Shown: piece by piece, positions 1 to 7,640 of the stretch
How the letters are laid out: every line of letters begins with the position of its first letter
How positions within the stretch are numbered: the stretch's first letter is position 1
Assembly (NCBI GenBank): GCA_937893675.1
Contig: CALBGI010000070.1
Location: forward strand, 1-30,913
Direction of reading: 5' to 3'
Source: an uncultured Blautia sp.
Lineage (GTDB): Bacteria > Bacillota > Clostridia > Lachnospirales > Lachnospiraceae
DNA length: 30,913 nt
Translations under genes and position numbers: made by a program
Notes under the pieces: generated by a model
Told to the model about the DNA's origin: nothing
Databases searched by the model: none
The model's input: only the letters and a program-made list of their open reading frames with translations

Positions 1-104
1 TAGAAGAAATATAGAGCTAAAACTTGTTAAAAAGTAGTTTGTAAATTTCAGTTTGTATGACGAATAATAGATTGAAAGCTATCAATTTTTTTCAAATAAC
101 CTCA

Positions 105-133
105 TTGCATAGGAATGACAAACAAACTATCCT
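105..133 (+). promoter_or_regulatory. possible promoter of the alkyltransferase-like gene
   Basis: TTGCAT (105-110) and TATCCT (128-133) are separated by 17 bases. Transcription would start near 140, almost on the ribosome binding site, leaving hardly any leader, which makes the call weak. The rest of 1-104 is AT-rich and shows no gene. Confidence 0.3.
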
Positions 134-153
134 TAAAGTAGGAGGTGGCAAAA

Positions 154-633
154 ATGGCAAACGAAAATAAAAAAGATTTTAACGCTATGTTGCATGATAA
201 TAAGGATATGCCCAAATTTCAAATCATTACAGACCAGAAAAGCATTGAAAAATATGGTGGAAGTAAAATGTATTTTGCACCGCCAATCGACTATGACAAA
301 GTAATGAAAAAAGTTCCGTATGGTAAAATAATTACTGTTGGGGAAATACGAAAATACTTTGCAGAATTGAGTGGTGCAGATTTTACAGAGCCGATTACAG
401 CAGGAATTTTTGTTTCCATTGTTGCATGGGCGAGTTATCAGCGCTTAGAAGATGAAACACCTTATTGGAGAACATTGAAGGCAAACGGAGAACTAAATGC
501 TAAATATCCAAACGGGATTGAAGCACAGAAAGAAAAATTAGAAGCAGAAGGACACACCATTATTCAAAGAGGGCGTAAAAATATACGATACTATGTAAAA
601 GATTATGAAAATTTTCTCTTTGATTTGAAGTAA
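154..633 (+). CDS. alkyltransferase-like (MGMT DNA-binding fold) protein
   Basis: A 159-residue protein resembling the C-terminal DNA-binding domain of O6-methylguanine-DNA methyltransferase. What is seen: VPYGKIITVGEI at about residues 54-65, the usual helix-turn-helix opening of that fold, and a stretch with PYWRT at 103-107 followed by NGELNAKYPNG and an EKLEAEGH segment, in the order of the MGMT active-site loop and tail. In active enzymes the loop reads PCHRV; here the acceptor Cys is Tyr and the His is Trp, so it cannot accept alkyl groups by the usual chemistry. Known alkyltransferase-like (ATL) proteins replace the Cys and only bind lesions to flag them for repair; a similar role is inferred. 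The ATG at 154 is chosen because AGGAGG at 140-145 sits 8 bases upstream; an in-frame GTG at 145 lies inside that site. It stands alone in an accessory patch. Confidence 0.65.
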   Translation: MANENKKDFNAMLHDNKDMPKFQIITDQKSIEKYGGSKMYFAPPIDYDKVMKKVPYGKIITVGEIRKYFAELSGADFTEPITAGIFVSIVAWASYQRLEDETPYWRTLKANGELNAKYPNGIEAQKEKLEAEGHTIIQRGRKNIRYYVKDYENFLFDLK

Positions 634-693
634 TCTTGGTTTTTGCGAAAATATACTTAAAATCTCTTACAAAAACGGAGTGATCCAGACACG

Positions 694-812
694 ATGGCGA
701 GAAAATCTCTAAGATTTTCCGCCATGCTTGCAAGTGGCTGGTTCACTTCGTCTGTGAGCGAGCCTGTGGCGAGCGATTATAAAGCCCCCGTTATCTAACA
801 AAATAAGGGGGC
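694..812. repeat. three consecutive strong hairpins in non-coding DNA
   Basis: Inverted repeats follow one another: ATGGCG plus GAAAATCT at 694-708 pair with 712-725 (one bulged A, 3-base loop); GGCTGGTTCAC at 736-746 pairs with 754-764 with one mismatch; and GCCCCC..TTAT near 781-791 pairs with ATAAGGGGGC near 801-811. No open reading frame with a credible start covers them. Such clusters occur in structured RNAs, transfer origins and ends of integrative elements; which applies cannot be told. The surrounding 634-1092 holds no gene. Confidence 0.5.
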
Positions 813-883
813 ACAAAAAACAAGAAACAATAGGCATTGCAAAGCGGAAACGCTGTATTTATAAGGTAAAACCGCATTTTTAA

Positions 884-983
884 GAGTGTTAAGTAAAAAG
901 CACTCATTTAACACATGAAAATTGAATAGGAAACATGAGAAAGACAGTTGATTTCAAACAATAAGAAATGGATTGTCTTTTTC
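884..983 (+). promoter_or_regulatory. attenuator-like leader with no downstream gene
   Basis: GTGTTAA (886-892) pairs with TTAACAC (908-914), while GAGTG (884-888) can instead pair with CACTC (901-905), so two hairpins exclude each other. A five-codon mini-ORF (M-K-I-E-stop, 915-929) follows, then an imperfect 16-bp stem (940-955 with 965-980) that runs into a T-rich tract. This order resembles transcription attenuators in front of resistance genes. The gene such a leader would control is absent: the next coding sequence is a transposase stump on the other strand. No ribosome binding site was found for the mini-ORF, so translation is uncertain. Confidence 0.35.
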
Positions 984-1002
984 TTTTGCAGAAATTAAGT
1001 AC

Positions 1003-1034
1003 AGGCAATTATCAATTATGGTAGTTGCCTTTTT
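1003..1034 (+). terminator. rho-independent terminator
   Basis: AGGCAATTA (1003-1011) pairs with TAGTTGCCT (1022-1030), a 9-bp stem with one G-T pair, followed directly by TTTT. It closes the leader-like region upstream. Confidence 0.55.
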
Positions 1035-1037
1035 GAT

Positions 1038-1440
1038 TGATAGTGTCAAGCTTTTTTCGCAAATTTAATTCTCACCGTTCAGCAGATGGCAGTTAACCGG
1101 ATATGATATCAGACAACAGATTATCCTCCGGTTTGGAAAGATGCTCCATATTCATGTAGCGCCTGGTTCCCCATTGGGTTCCGGCTACATGACGCAGTTT
1201 GGCACATACGGGCATCAAGGCACTTTGACCATCAGGAAAGGCACCGATTGCTTTCGTGCGGCGTTTAATCTCACGGTTTAACCGTTCGATGGTATTATTG
1301 ATCCGGATCCTGGTCCAGCGCCGGGTTGGAAAATCCATGCAGGTCAGAGTTTCTTCTATGCCATCTGGTAGCTTTTTGGCAGCAGAGCTAAGCTTCATTT
1401 CCTTTAATTTTTCAGCAATCTGCCGTGCTTTTCGGGAAAA
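1038..1440 (-). mobile_element. IS256-family insertion sequence remnant
   Basis: The piece comprises the 3' third of a mutator-type transposase gene and its flank. The flank at about 1038-1066 (starting TGATAGTGTCAAG) has the look of an IS256-family terminal repeat, but the partner end is missing, so the element cannot move by itself. The broken side faces topB, a few bases before that gene's promoter. Confidence 0.6.
1093..1440 (-). pseudogene. IS256-family (mutator-type) transposase, C-terminal fragment
   Basis: About 115 residues survive of a protein normally near 400. The conserved C-terminal block is clear: a KARQIAEKLKEMKL helix, then WTRIRINNTIERLNREIKRR, then KAIGAFPDGQSAL and LRHVAGTQWGTRRYMNM. 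These are hallmarks of IS256-family transposases, with the catalytic Glu region (NNTIERLNRE) included but the N-terminal DNA-binding part and the first catalytic aspartates missing. Recognisable similarity stops near 1440, and the few codons upstream look unrelated. The fragment is therefore an inactive relic. No ribosome binding site or start of its own is evident. Confidence 0.85.
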
Positions 1441-1445
1441 AGAGT

Positions 1446-1474
1446 TTGATATTATGAGTCTCTTCACTTATAAT
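1446..1474 (+). promoter_or_regulatory. promoter of topB
   Basis: TTGATA (1446-1451), a 17-base spacer, then a perfect TATAAT (1469-1474). The start point would be near 1481, about 26 bases ahead of the topB ATG. The -35 box lies within a few bases of the point where IS256 similarity ends. Confidence 0.65.
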
Positions 1475-1506
1475 CGGAGTTAGAAATTCGTATCAGGAGA
1501 GAGAAT

Positions 1507-3702
1507 ATGAAATCACTTGTAATTGCAGAAAAGCCCTCTGTGGGCAGAGATATTGCCCGCGTGCTGGGGTGCAGTCAAAAGGGAAACGGAAGTTTTGAAG
1601 GAAAGAATTATGTGGTAACCTGGGCGCTGGGGCATCTGGTAACCCTGGCAGACCCGGAGGATTATGATAAGAAATATACCAAATGGGAGATGAACACCCT
1701 GCCTATGATGCCGGAGCATATGAAGCTGGTGGTGATACGCCAGACGGCAAAGCAGTATCAGGCGGTAAAGACGCAGCTTTTTCGGAAGGACATCGGTGAC
1801 GTGATCATTGCCACAGATGCGGGACGAGAGGGCGAACTGGTTGCCAGGTGGATTCTGGAAAAATCTCAGTGTCATAAGCCGATTCGCAGGCTGTGGATTT
1901 CTTCTGTGACGGACAAAGCCATTAAAGAAGGCTTTGCCGCTTTGCGTGATGGCCGCTCCTACGACAATCTTTACCGTGCAGCAGCAGCCCGTGCGGAGGC
2001 AGACTGGCTGGTTGGGATGAACGGCACAAGAGCTTTGACCTGCAAATATAATGCACAGCTTTCCTGCGGACGTGTGCAGACGCCAACGCTGGCAATGGTA
2101 GCCAAGCGGGAGGAAGAGATCAGAAGCTTTCAGCCCAGGGAATATTATGGTCTTACCATACAAGCCGGGGATGTGTTGTGGACCTGGAGAGAGAACAAGA
2201 GCAAAAGTTTTCGCGCATTTCACAGAGAGCAGGTGGAGAAAGCTGCGGAAAAGGCAGGCCAGGGTGTGCTTACAGTGACGGCTGTGACGAAAAAGCCGAG
2301 TAAAAAGAGTGCGCCCGGACTTTATGATCTTACCACTCTTCAGAGAGAAGCCAATCAGCGATATGGATTTTCCCCAAAAGAAACCTTGAATATCATGCAG
2401 CGCCTTTATGAGAATCACAAGGTACTCACGTATCCGCGGACGGATTCCAGATATATAGGAAGCGATATTGTGCCTACCATCCGGGAACGGTTAAAAGCCT
2501 GCGGTACAGGTCCCTACCGGAAACTTGCGGCTGCGGTGGTGAACCGTCCGATAAAGGCAGACAGAAGTTTTGTGGATGACCGGAAGGTGACAGATCATCA
2601 TGCCATCATTCCAACAGAACAGTTTGTACAGTTGGAGCATATGACCAGCGAAGAACGCAAAATTTATGACATGGTGGTGCGCCGCTTTTTGAGTGTCCTT
2701 TATCCGCCTTATGAGTGCGAGCAGGTTGTTTTTGAAGGAGCCGCGGCAGGCGAGAGTTTTGTTGCAAGGGGCAGTGTGGTAAAGGCTCTCGGATGGAAAG
2801 CGGTTTATGAAGAAAGCGCCTGGGACGAGGAAGAGGAACAGGAAAACACATTAAAAGAGCAGCGTCTGCCGGAGCATCGGGAGGGGGAGCAGCTCAAGGT
2901 AGAGCGCGCAGAGCAGACCACAGGCAAAACAAAGCCGCCCGCAAGATTTACGGAAGCTACGCTTCTGGCAGCTATGGAAAATCCGGTAAAATATATGGAA
3001 AGCCGGGATGCAAAAGCAGCGAAAACCCTGGGAGAGACCGGCGGGCTGGGGACGGTTGCCACACGTGCAGATATTATGGAAAAGCTGTTTCATACATTTC
3101 TTCTGGAAAAGAAGGGAAGTGAAATCCACATTACCTCCAAGGCTAAGCAGCTTTTGGAACTGGTACCTGAGGATTTGCGAAAGCCGGAACTCACTGCCGG
3201 GTGGGAGATGAAGCTTTCAGACATTGCAAAAGGAAAGCTCCGGCAGGATACTTTTCTGAAAGAAATCCGCAGCTATACAAGTCAGCTTGTGGACGAGATT
3301 AAAACCGGACAGGGCACATTCCGTCATGACAATATCACAAACAAGGTTTGTCCCCAGTGCGGAAAACGGCTTCTGGCAGTCAACGGAAAGAACAGCAAGA
3401 TGCTGGTGTGCCAGGACAGAGAGTGCGGCTACCGGGAAACCATTTCCCGGACAACGAACGCCCGTTGCCCCAAATGTCATAAGCGTATGGAAATGCTTGT
3501 GAAGGGAAAAGAAGAAACCTTTGTGTGCGCTTGTGGATACAAGGAAAAGCTGTCTGCTTTTCAGAATCGGAGAGCAAAAGAGGGAGCAGGAGTCAACAAG
3601 CGGGATGTGCAGAAATATATGAAGCAGCAGCAAAAGGAAGCCAGCGAGCCGGTAAACAATGCCTTTGCCCAGGCGTTGGCGGGCTTCAAGCTGGACGAGT
3701 AG
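1507..3702 (+). CDS. topB: DNA topoisomerase III (type IA)
   Basis: A 731-residue type IA topoisomerase that relaxes and decatenates DNA through a transient 5'-phosphotyrosine. The N-terminal Toprim domain shows the acidic E8 in IAEKPS and DAGREGEL starting at D104; the catalytic tyrosine is Y309 in YPRTDSRY. SCGRVQTPTL, typical of the TopB/TopA core, lies near 185-195. The C-terminal tail carries two Cys pairs from C615 (CPQCGK...CGYRE) and a second set (CPKC...CACGY), i.e. zinc-ribbon modules. The start has a GGAGAGA site just upstream and a good promoter. Length and domain order are normal. Mobile elements often carry topB copies, but this one is followed by an ordinary chromosomal gene, so it is probably a core copy beside a decayed element. 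Confidence 0.95.
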   Translation: MKSLVIAEKPSVGRDIARVLGCSQKGNGSFEGKNYVVTWALGHLVTLADPEDYDKKYTKWEMNTLPMMPEHMKLVVIRQTAKQYQAVKTQLFRKDIGDVIIATDAGREGELVARWILEKSQCHKPIRRLWISSVTDKAIKEGFAALRDGRSYDNLYRAAAARAEADWLVGMNGTRALTCKYNAQLSCGRVQTPTLAMVAKREEEIRSFQPREYYGLTIQAGDVLWTWRENKSKSFRAFHREQVEKAAEKAGQGVLTVTAVTKKPSKKSAPGLYDLTTLQREANQRYGFSPKETLNIMQRLYENHKVLTYPRTDSRYIGSDIVPTIRERLKACGTGPYRKLAAAVVNRPIKADRSFVDDRKVTDHHAIIPTEQFVQLEHMTSEERKIYDMVVRRFLSVLYPPYECEQVVFEGAAAGESFVARGSVVKALGWKAVYEESAWDEEEEQENTLKEQRLPEHREGEQLKVERAEQTTGKTKPPARFTEATLLAAMENPVKYMESRDAKAAKTLGETGGLGTVATRADIMEKLFHTFLLEKKGSEIHITSKAKQLLELVPEDLRKPELTAGWEMKLSDIAKGKLRQDTFLKEIRSYTSQLVDEIKTGQGTFRHDNITNKVCPQCGKRLLAVNGKNSKMLVCQDRECGYRETISRTTNARCPKCHKRMEMLVKGKEETFVCACGYKEKLSAFQNRRAKEGAGVNKRDVQKYMKQQQKEASEPVNNAFAQALAGFKLDE

Positions 3703-3759
3703 CATCGGGGAGCAGGCTTTTGATACCGGGCATTTGACGACAATACAGGAGGAAAGGAA

Positions 3760-4428
3760 ATGCGAAGAGAGGTTTCGCTGGAAGAAATATCAGACGGAAA
3801 GTTGTACCAGGGTACGGACATGGTGAAAGCGGATTGTTTTGAATGTCAGGGATGCTGCGATTGCTGCACCGGTATGGGAGATACAGTGATTCTGGATCCG
3901 CTGGATGTACACCGGTTGTCCCAGGGGCTGGGAAAAAATATGGAAGAGCTGCTGTCCTTGTATCTGGAATTTGGTGTGGCAGATGGAAATATTCTTCCAC
4001 ATATGCGCATGACCGGACAAGAGGAGCGCTGCGTGTTTTTGAATGCGGAAGGACGCTGCTGCATACATCCATACAGGCCGGGTTTCTGCAGGCTGTTTCC
4101 TTTGGGACGATATTATGAAAACGGAAGCTTTTCCTATTTTTTGCAGATACATGAGTGCAAAAAGAAAAAGCGGGGCAAGGTAAAGGTGCACAAGTGGATA
4201 GATACGCCACAGGTAAAGAAATATGAGCAGTTTATCAGTGACTGGCACTATTTTCTTCTGGATGTACAGGAAGTTCTGTATGGAACAGAGGATACAGAGC
4301 TGATAAAAAATCTCAATCTCTATGTAGTGAATCGTTTTTATATGAAACCTTACGAGAACAACAGAGATTTTTACGAGCAGTTTTATGAGCGGTTGGAGGA
4401 AGGCAGAGCGCTTCTAAAATTAAAATAA
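3760..4428 (+). CDS. YkgJ-family cysteine cluster protein
   Basis: A 222-residue protein of the YkgJ/UPF0153 family. Seen near the N-terminus: CFECQGCCDCCTGMGDTVIL, then CVFLNAEGRCCIHPYRPGFC and a later HECKK. This spacing of eight or more cysteines, with the RPxxCRLFPLG signature, is the family's metal-binding (zinc or Fe-S) pattern; the biochemical role is not established. The C-terminal half (about 150-222) is charged, has no transmembrane segment and is poorly conserved. It starts 57 bases after topB in the same direction with an AGGAGGAAAGG site, so the two are probably cotranscribed. No terminator was recognised behind it. Confidence 0.85.
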   Translation: MRREVSLEEISDGKLYQGTDMVKADCFECQGCCDCCTGMGDTVILDPLDVHRLSQGLGKNMEELLSLYLEFGVADGNILPHMRMTGQEERCVFLNAEGRCCIHPYRPGFCRLFPLGRYYENGSFSYFLQIHECKKKKRGKVKVHKWIDTPQVKKYEQFISDWHYFLLDVQEVLYGTEDTELIKNLNLYVVNRFYMKPYENNRDFYEQFYERLEEGRALLKLK

Positions 4429-4458
4429 CAGTAAATTAAAATAAAATATATAAAAAGA

Positions 4459-4487
4459 TTGACAATTTTTGCTTTTGGGGATAATAT
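4459..4487 (+). promoter_or_regulatory. sigma-A type promoter
   Basis: A perfect TTGACA (4459-4464) is followed after 17 bases by TAATAT (4482-4487). It serves the small membrane protein whose ribosome binding site begins 21 bases further on. Confidence 0.65.
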
Positions 4488-4523
4488 AGAGATAACAAAA
4501 AGGGCAAAAGGAGGTCGGTTGTG

Positions 4524-4856
4524 ATGACGATGATGCAGATACTTTGGATTTTTGTCTTGGCATTGGCAATGGCAGTGTGTGCGGCGGCTTATCTGAGAAG
4601 CCACGCCCGGTTTGAGAGCGGTGTCTTCCACAAGGCCGGCTGTTACCTTTTGTATGCGTATCTGAAGGTGAGTCTGGCGTTTCAGAGTGGGATGCATTAT
4701 ATGAAAATCCGTCTGGGAAAGATTTTTGCCGGATATCAGTCAGGCGAAGCAGCCGAAAGCATCTGCCGGAAGCAGCAGAGAATGCAGGAGCTTCACAGAG
4801 AGATTTCCTGCAAAGGATATGCAAAAAACAGACATAATCTGAAAATTCTGGAGTGA
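4524..4856 (+). CDS. small membrane-anchored protein of unknown function
   Basis: A 110-residue protein I do not recognise. Residues about 4-24 (QILWIFVLALAMAVCAAAYL) form one clear transmembrane helix, most likely an N-terminal anchor with the basic remainder in the cytoplasm. The rest is rich in Lys, Arg, Tyr and Met, with a charged helical tail ending in KNRHNLKILE. There is no catalytic motif. The coding call rests on a good promoter, an AAGGAGGT site (4508-4515) placed 8 bases before the ATG at 4524, and a terminator just past the stop. A GTG one codon earlier is possible but too close to the ribosome binding site. It is a single-gene unit. Confidence 0.65.
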   Translation: MTMMQILWIFVLALAMAVCAAAYLRSHARFESGVFHKAGCYLLYAYLKVSLAFQSGMHYMKIRLGKIFAGYQSGEAAESICRKQQRMQELHREISCKGYAKNRHNLKILE

Positions 4857-4867
4857 GATGAAAGATC

Positions 4868-4901
4868 AAAAGAAAAGTCCCGGTAACGGGGCTTTTCTTT
4901 T
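4868..4901 (+). terminator. rho-independent terminator
   Basis: AAAAGAAAAG plus CCC at 4868-4881 pairs with GGG plus CTTTTCTTTT at 4888-4901 around a GGTAAC loop, ending in T-rich sequence. Because the A-rich arm mirrors the T-rich arm it may work in both directions. Confidence 0.75.
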
Positions 4902-4930
4902 GCATGCTTTGATTTTGAAGGGAGAAGAAC

Positions 4931-5212
4931 ATGTGTGACAGCAAAAACAGACATATCCGGGATGCAGCAGAGCTTTCGGGAAAAGAGGAACATGCTCCGG
5001 CACTTGTATTTATCTGCCATATGGACACGGTTGTGGTGGGAGATGGCTGAAATGTCCCGCCATAACTGCATGTCTTATAGCCCCGGAAATCTGGAATGTG
5101 CCATCAGCTGGATGAAAGGGTAGCTGTGGAAGATATCAGATGGTGTGAAAAGGTATATAAAAGGTTGGTAAAAGAGCATGGAAAACTGGTTGAAAATAAG
5201 AAAAAGTTATAA
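4931..5212 (+). pseudogene. M20-family metallopeptidase remnant
   Basis: From the ATG at 4931, behind a GGAGAAG site, the frame reads into APALVFICHMDTVVVGDG, the HxDTVxxG block in which M20 peptidases carry a zinc-binding His and the following Asp. The next codon is TGA where Trp is usual; after NVPP come two more stops. Further along the same frame (5096-5212) an open stretch with HQLDERVAVEDIRWCEKVYKRL resembles the C-terminal helix of M20 enzymes (Asp-Glu-hydrophobic, then an amphipathic helix). The dimerisation domain and the other metal ligands are missing. I read this as one gene reduced by a large internal deletion and point decay. The N-terminal identity is firm, the C-terminal match less so. 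The rest of 4857-5424 holds only a terminator and the PFL promoter. Confidence 0.5.
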
Positions 5213-5342
5213 AAAAGAAATCAAAAATAAGAATGTAAAACAGTTATTGCGGATATCCTAAATATCAGTGGACAAAAAACAATAGGTTGTATCATGTATA
5301 AGAAAAAATACAAGATATTGTAGAAAAATGGTCGATAATCGT

Positions 5343-5371
5343 TTGACAAGCAGACATGCATCCGTTATACT
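5343..5371 (+). promoter_or_regulatory. promoter of the pyruvate formate-lyase operon
   Basis: A perfect TTGACA (5343-5348), 17 bases, and TATACT (5366-5371). The predicted start near 5378 leaves a leader of about 45 bases before the ATG at 5425. The AT-rich 5213-5342 stretch upstream shows no convincing operator. Confidence 0.8.
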
Positions 5372-5424
5372 GGCAATGAACTTAAAAATAACTAACTAAT
5401 ATATAAGAAACACAGGAGGAAGAT

Positions 5425-7527
5425 ATGCGAAAAGAATGGGATTCATTCAAAAAAGGCGTGTGGGAAAAAGAGATTAATGTGCGGGATTTCATCCTGAAAA
5501 ACTATACTCCCTATGAGGGCGACGACTCTTTTTTGGCTGATGCCACGCAGGATACCCTGGATCTGTGGGATCAGGTGCTGAAGCTCAGCGAGGAGGAGCG
5601 AAAAAAAGGCGGAGTCCTGGATATGGACACCAAGATCATTTCTACCATTACTTCACATGGCCCAGGATATCTGGACAAGTCCAAGGAAAAGATTGTGGGA
5701 TTCCAGACAGACAAGCCGTTTAAGCGTTCCCTGCAGCCAAACGGCGGTATCCGTATGGCCATCAAGGCATGCGAAGAAAACGGATATCATGTGGATCCGG
5801 AGATTGTTGATTTCTATACCAAATACAGAAAAACACACAATGACGGTGTATTTGATGCATACTCTCCGGAGATGCGTGCATGCCGTTCCAGCCATATCAT
5901 TACCGGACTTCCGGATGCGTACGGGCGCGGACGTATCATCGGCGACTATCGCCGTGTAGCGCTTTACGGTGTAGACCGTCTGATCGAAGACAAGGAAGAA
6001 CAGAAGGCCGGAACACGAAGCAACATGTACGAGGATGTGATTCGCAACCGGGAAGAGTTTTCCGAGCAGATTAAGGCGCTGAAGGAATTAAAGGAACTGG
6101 GAAAAATTTACGGCTTTGATATTTCCAGACCTGCAGAAAATGTGCAGGAAGCCATCCAGTGGCTGTACTTCGGATATCTGGGAGCTATCAAGGAGCAGAA
6201 TGGAGCGGCCATGTCCCTGGGACGTACCTCTACCTTCCTTGATATTTACGCAGAGCGCGATCTGAAGAACGGAACCTTTACAGAGAAAGAAATTCAGGAA
6301 TTTATCGACCAGTTTATCATGAAGCTGCGTCTTGTAAAATTTGCCCGTACTCCGGAATACAATGCGCTGTTTTCCGGCGACCCCACCTGGGTTACCGAAT
6401 CCATCGGCGGAATGGGGATTGACGGCAGAAACATGGTTACCAAGATGTCCTACCGTTATCTGCACACTCTGAAGAACCTGGGACCGGCACCGGAACCAAA
6501 CCTGACAGTTCTGTGGTCAACCAGACTTCCGGAGAACTTCAAACGGTTCTGCGCAAAGACCTCCATTGAGTCTTCTTCTATCCAGTATGAGAATGATGAT
6601 CTGATGCGTGTGACACATGGAGACGATTATGCCATTGCCTGCTGTGTATCTTCCATGCGCGTGGGCAAGGAGATGCAGTTCTTTGGTGCGCGTGCAAACC
6701 TTGCAAAATGTCTGCTTTATGCGATCAACGGCGGTGTGGATGAGATCAGCAAGAAGCAGGTTGGCCCCAAATATCGTCCCATCACTTCCGAGTATCTGGA
6801 TTACGATGAGGTTATGGAGCGCTATGATGACATGAGCCGCTGGCTGTCCCACGTATATGTAAATACGCTGAACATCATCCACTACATGCATGACAAGTAC
6901 TGCTACGAGCGTCTGCAGATGGCCCTTCACGACAAGAACGTGACCCGCTGGTTTGCAACCGGTATTGCCGGACTTTCCGTAATTGCAGACTCCCTTTCTG
7001 CGATCAAGTATGCAAAAGTAAAGACGATCCGTGATGAAAACGGAATCGTTGTGGACTTTGAGGTGGAGGGAGATTATCCCAAGTTCGGAAATGATGATGA
7101 CCGCGTAGATGAGATTGCATACAAGATTGTAAAAGACTTCATGCACTATGTAGGAACCACCCAGACTTACCGTGGCGGTATCCCGACGACTTCCATTCTG
7201 ACCATTACTTCCAATGTGGTATATGGAAAGAACACCGGAGCGACACCGGATGGAAGAAAAGCAGGCGAGCCTTTCGCACCTGGAGCAAACCCCATGCACG
7301 GCAGAGACAAGCACGGTGCGGTTGCATCCCTGAGCTCTGTTGCAAAGCTTCCGTTCAAGGAAGCGCAGGACGGCATTTCCAATACCTTCTCCATTATCCC
7401 GGGAGCGCTTGGAAAAGAAGATCAGATCGTGCTCGACACGATCAGTGTAGATGATCTGAGCTTCTCCATGGAACCGGACTGTGCATGCTGTGAGCCAAAT
7501 CTTGCGGAAGATGTGGATCTCGACTGA
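5425..7527 (+). CDS. pflB: pyruvate formate-lyase large chain lacking the glycyl-radical domain
   Basis: A 700-residue formate C-acetyltransferase that splits pyruvate with CoA into acetyl-CoA and formate under anaerobic conditions. The N-terminus (EWDSFKKGVWEKEINVRDFI) and core (SHIITGLPDAYGRGRIIGDYRR) are typical, and the paired catalytic cysteines C406-C407 lie in AIACCVSSM. The substrate and barrel regions are present up to ISNTFSIIPGALGKEDQ. Ordinary PFLs then continue for some 65 residues through the radical glycine; this chain instead has a tail of about 30 residues with a Cys cluster (C686, C688, C689) and an acidic end, and stops. The missing domain is supplied by the next gene. The AGGAGGAAGAT site and strong promoter suit high expression. 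It cannot work alone, since no glycine in its tail fits the radical motif. Confidence 0.93.
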   Translation: MRKEWDSFKKGVWEKEINVRDFILKNYTPYEGDDSFLADATQDTLDLWDQVLKLSEEERKKGGVLDMDTKIISTITSHGPGYLDKSKEKIVGFQTDKPFKRSLQPNGGIRMAIKACEENGYHVDPEIVDFYTKYRKTHNDGVFDAYSPEMRACRSSHIITGLPDAYGRGRIIGDYRRVALYGVDRLIEDKEEQKAGTRSNMYEDVIRNREEFSEQIKALKELKELGKIYGFDISRPAENVQEAIQWLYFGYLGAIKEQNGAAMSLGRTSTFLDIYAERDLKNGTFTEKEIQEFIDQFIMKLRLVKFARTPEYNALFSGDPTWVTESIGGMGIDGRNMVTKMSYRYLHTLKNLGPAPEPNLTVLWSTRLPENFKRFCAKTSIESSSIQYENDDLMRVTHGDDYAIACCVSSMRVGKEMQFFGARANLAKCLLYAINGGVDEISKKQVGPKYRPITSEYLDYDEVMERYDDMSRWLSHVYVNTLNIIHYMHDKYCYERLQMALHDKNVTRWFATGIAGLSVIADSLSAIKYAKVKTIRDENGIVVDFEVEGDYPKFGNDDDRVDEIAYKIVKDFMHYVGTTQTYRGGIPTTSILTITSNVVYGKNTGATPDGRKAGEPFAPGANPMHGRDKHGAVASLSSVAKLPFKEAQDGISNTFSIIPGALGKEDQIVLDTISVDDLSFSMEPDCACCEPNLAEDVDLD

Positions 7528-7640
7528 AGCGGGCCGGGAAGGCTGTTTTCATAGCAGACAGGTTACCTACAGGAAAAGGGATCATACAAGACAACGATGA
7601 TACAACTATCCAATAACTACCATACAAGGAGGAAATAAAA

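Noticed and set aside
71..92. Terminator before the alkyltransferase-like gene
   Set aside because: ATTGA and TCAAT form only a five-pair AT-rich stem before the T-run; too weak to claim.
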